DNA of 7,085 nt from an uncultured Desulfobacterales bacterium. GTDB lineage: Bacteria; Desulfobacterota; Desulfobacteria; Desulfobacterales; JAFDCJ01. This document shows positions 6,700-7,085 of the stretch, piece after piece (position 1 is the first letter of the stretch; each line of letters opens with the position of its first letter). The notes beneath the pieces were generated by a model that worked only from the letters and a program-made list of their open reading frames with translations, was not told where the DNA came from and ran no database searches. The stretch covers positions 1 to 7,085 of the forward strand of contig CALZJV010000479.1 of assembly GCA_945787595.1 (NCBI GenBank). Reading direction: 5' to 3'. A program made the position numbers and the translations under genes.

Positions 6700-6756
6700 G
6701 GGCTGAACACTAAAACCTGAAACCTCCATTTTTTGACGACATACTGTCAGAATAAA
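6700..6756 (+). repeat. Imperfect direct repeat, copy B, at the ABC gene start
   Basis: GGGCTGAA, a 7 bp insertion, and a 36 bp block (6715-6750) 25/36 identical to copy A at 6358-6393, then ATAAA. The dyad at 6733-6750 keeps TGAC-N8-GTCA and a central AT but is weaker than in copy A (10 of 18). It ends only 22 nt before the ATG at 6773, so a bound protein could block expression of the ABC gene. Confidence 0.5.
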
Positions 6757-6762
6757 CGCGAT

Positions 6763-6767
6763 AAGGT
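6763..6767 (+). promoter_or_regulatory. Ribosome binding site of the ABC ATPase gene
   Basis: AAGGT is placed 5-6 nt before the ATG at 6773, supporting that start. No convincing -35/-10 pair was found directly upstream. Confidence 0.55.
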
Positions 6768-6772
6768 CATAA

Positions 6773-7085
6773 ATGCAGGAATCTATCATTCAATTGGATC
6801 ATGTCAGCCGGCGATTTGGCGGTCGAGATGTGCTGAAAGGTATTGACTTGCAGGTGCCTGCCGGAACAATTACAGGTCTGGTGGGACCCAATGGCTCAGG
6901 CAAAACCACACTGCTGAAGCTGATGGCGGGCTTTATCAAAACCACATCCGGTGATGTTCGCCTGTTCGGATATGATCCTTTCGTCCAACGCTCCGAAGTC
7001 ATGCGCCGTGCGCGATTTGCGTTTGCACCACCTGCCGTCTATGGTTCGCTCACCGCCTGGGAACACCTGAAATTTCTTTCTGCTA
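6773..7085 (+). CDS. ABC transporter ATP-binding protein, N-terminal part
   Basis: Codons 1-104 are open to the window end; the typical family length is 230-310 residues, so the signature motif, Walker B and H-loop lie outside. The start MQESIIQLDHVSRRFGGRDV followed by LKGIDLQVPAG is a standard ABC N-terminus with the A-loop aromatic at F15. Walker A is GPNGSGKTT (38-46), followed by LLKLMAGFIKTTSGDVRLFG, typical of ABC-2-type export ATPases of the CcmA/NatA/DrrA class. The expected Q-loop reads FAFAPPAVYGSLTAWEHL (82-99): the usual glutamine appears to be A85 by alignment on the PALY/LTxxEHL part. It would energise a membrane partner, possibly encoded downstream; the substrate is unknown. 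It is separated from the kinase gene by a terminator and 640 bp, so co-transcription is unlikely. Confidence 0.9.
   Translation, partial: MQESIIQLDHVSRRFGGRDVLKGIDLQVPAGTITGLVGPNGSGKTTLLKLMAGFIKTTSGDVRLFGYDPFVQRSEVMRRARFAFAPPAVYGSLTAWEHLKFLSA

Noticed and set aside
6513..6789. Several short frames on both strands in the region upstream of the ABC gene
   Set aside because: They translate AT-rich repeat DNA, overlap each other and lack ribosome binding sites.

Overview
The window reads as a chromosomal stretch of a Gram-negative, moderately GC-rich bacterium, most likely an uncultured Desulfobacterota (Desulfobacterales-like) member. This is inferred from the architecture of the large signalling protein and from the short intergenic repeats (TGGAAT arrays, TTGAAGA heptamers, an AT-rich CAAAT-type inverted repeat, ACCTGAMAC words). 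I associate these from memory with that group and have not verified it by search.

Left end (1-350): a leftward unit. The 5' end of a gene running off the window (start codon at 81, minus strand) begins a small Cys-containing protein. Upstream of it is a 26-codon ORF (231-151, minus) with a good ribosome binding site and a twin-arginine-like SRREYL start. It stops early, and a neighbouring frame then encodes a strongly hydrophobic segment, so this may be a frameshifted small membrane or exported protein. A convincing sigma70-type promoter (TTGACA-18-GATAAT, minus) and a TGACA-N5-TGTCA dyad precede it.

Middle-left (350-910): no convincing gene. It holds a short hairpin, a possible MITE-like element of about 250 bp (463-714) with imperfect inverted ends and internal TGGAAT arrays in opposite orientations, a candidate promoter, and a leader of about 140 nt with dyads.

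Centre (911-6127): one 1738-residue soluble signalling protein. In order it has a Ser/Thr protein kinase, an AAA/STAND-type ATPase, a long alpha-helical TPR-like region, a GAF domain, a short coiled linker, and a PP2C-type SpoIIE phosphatase with all expected metal ligands. The usual C-terminal histidine kinase of this multidomain family is replaced by a phosphatase, so one chain carries both a potential phospho-writer and a phospho-eraser. It appears to be transcribed alone. No STAS, anti-sigma or sigma gene lies within the window.

Right (6128-6772): about 640 bp without a gene, made of a heptanucleotide tandem repeat, two competing hairpins ending in a rho-independent terminator, and two diverged direct repeats about 350 bp apart, each with a dyad, flanking an AT-rich inverted repeat. 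The right end (6773 onward) starts an ABC transporter ATPase that runs off the window.
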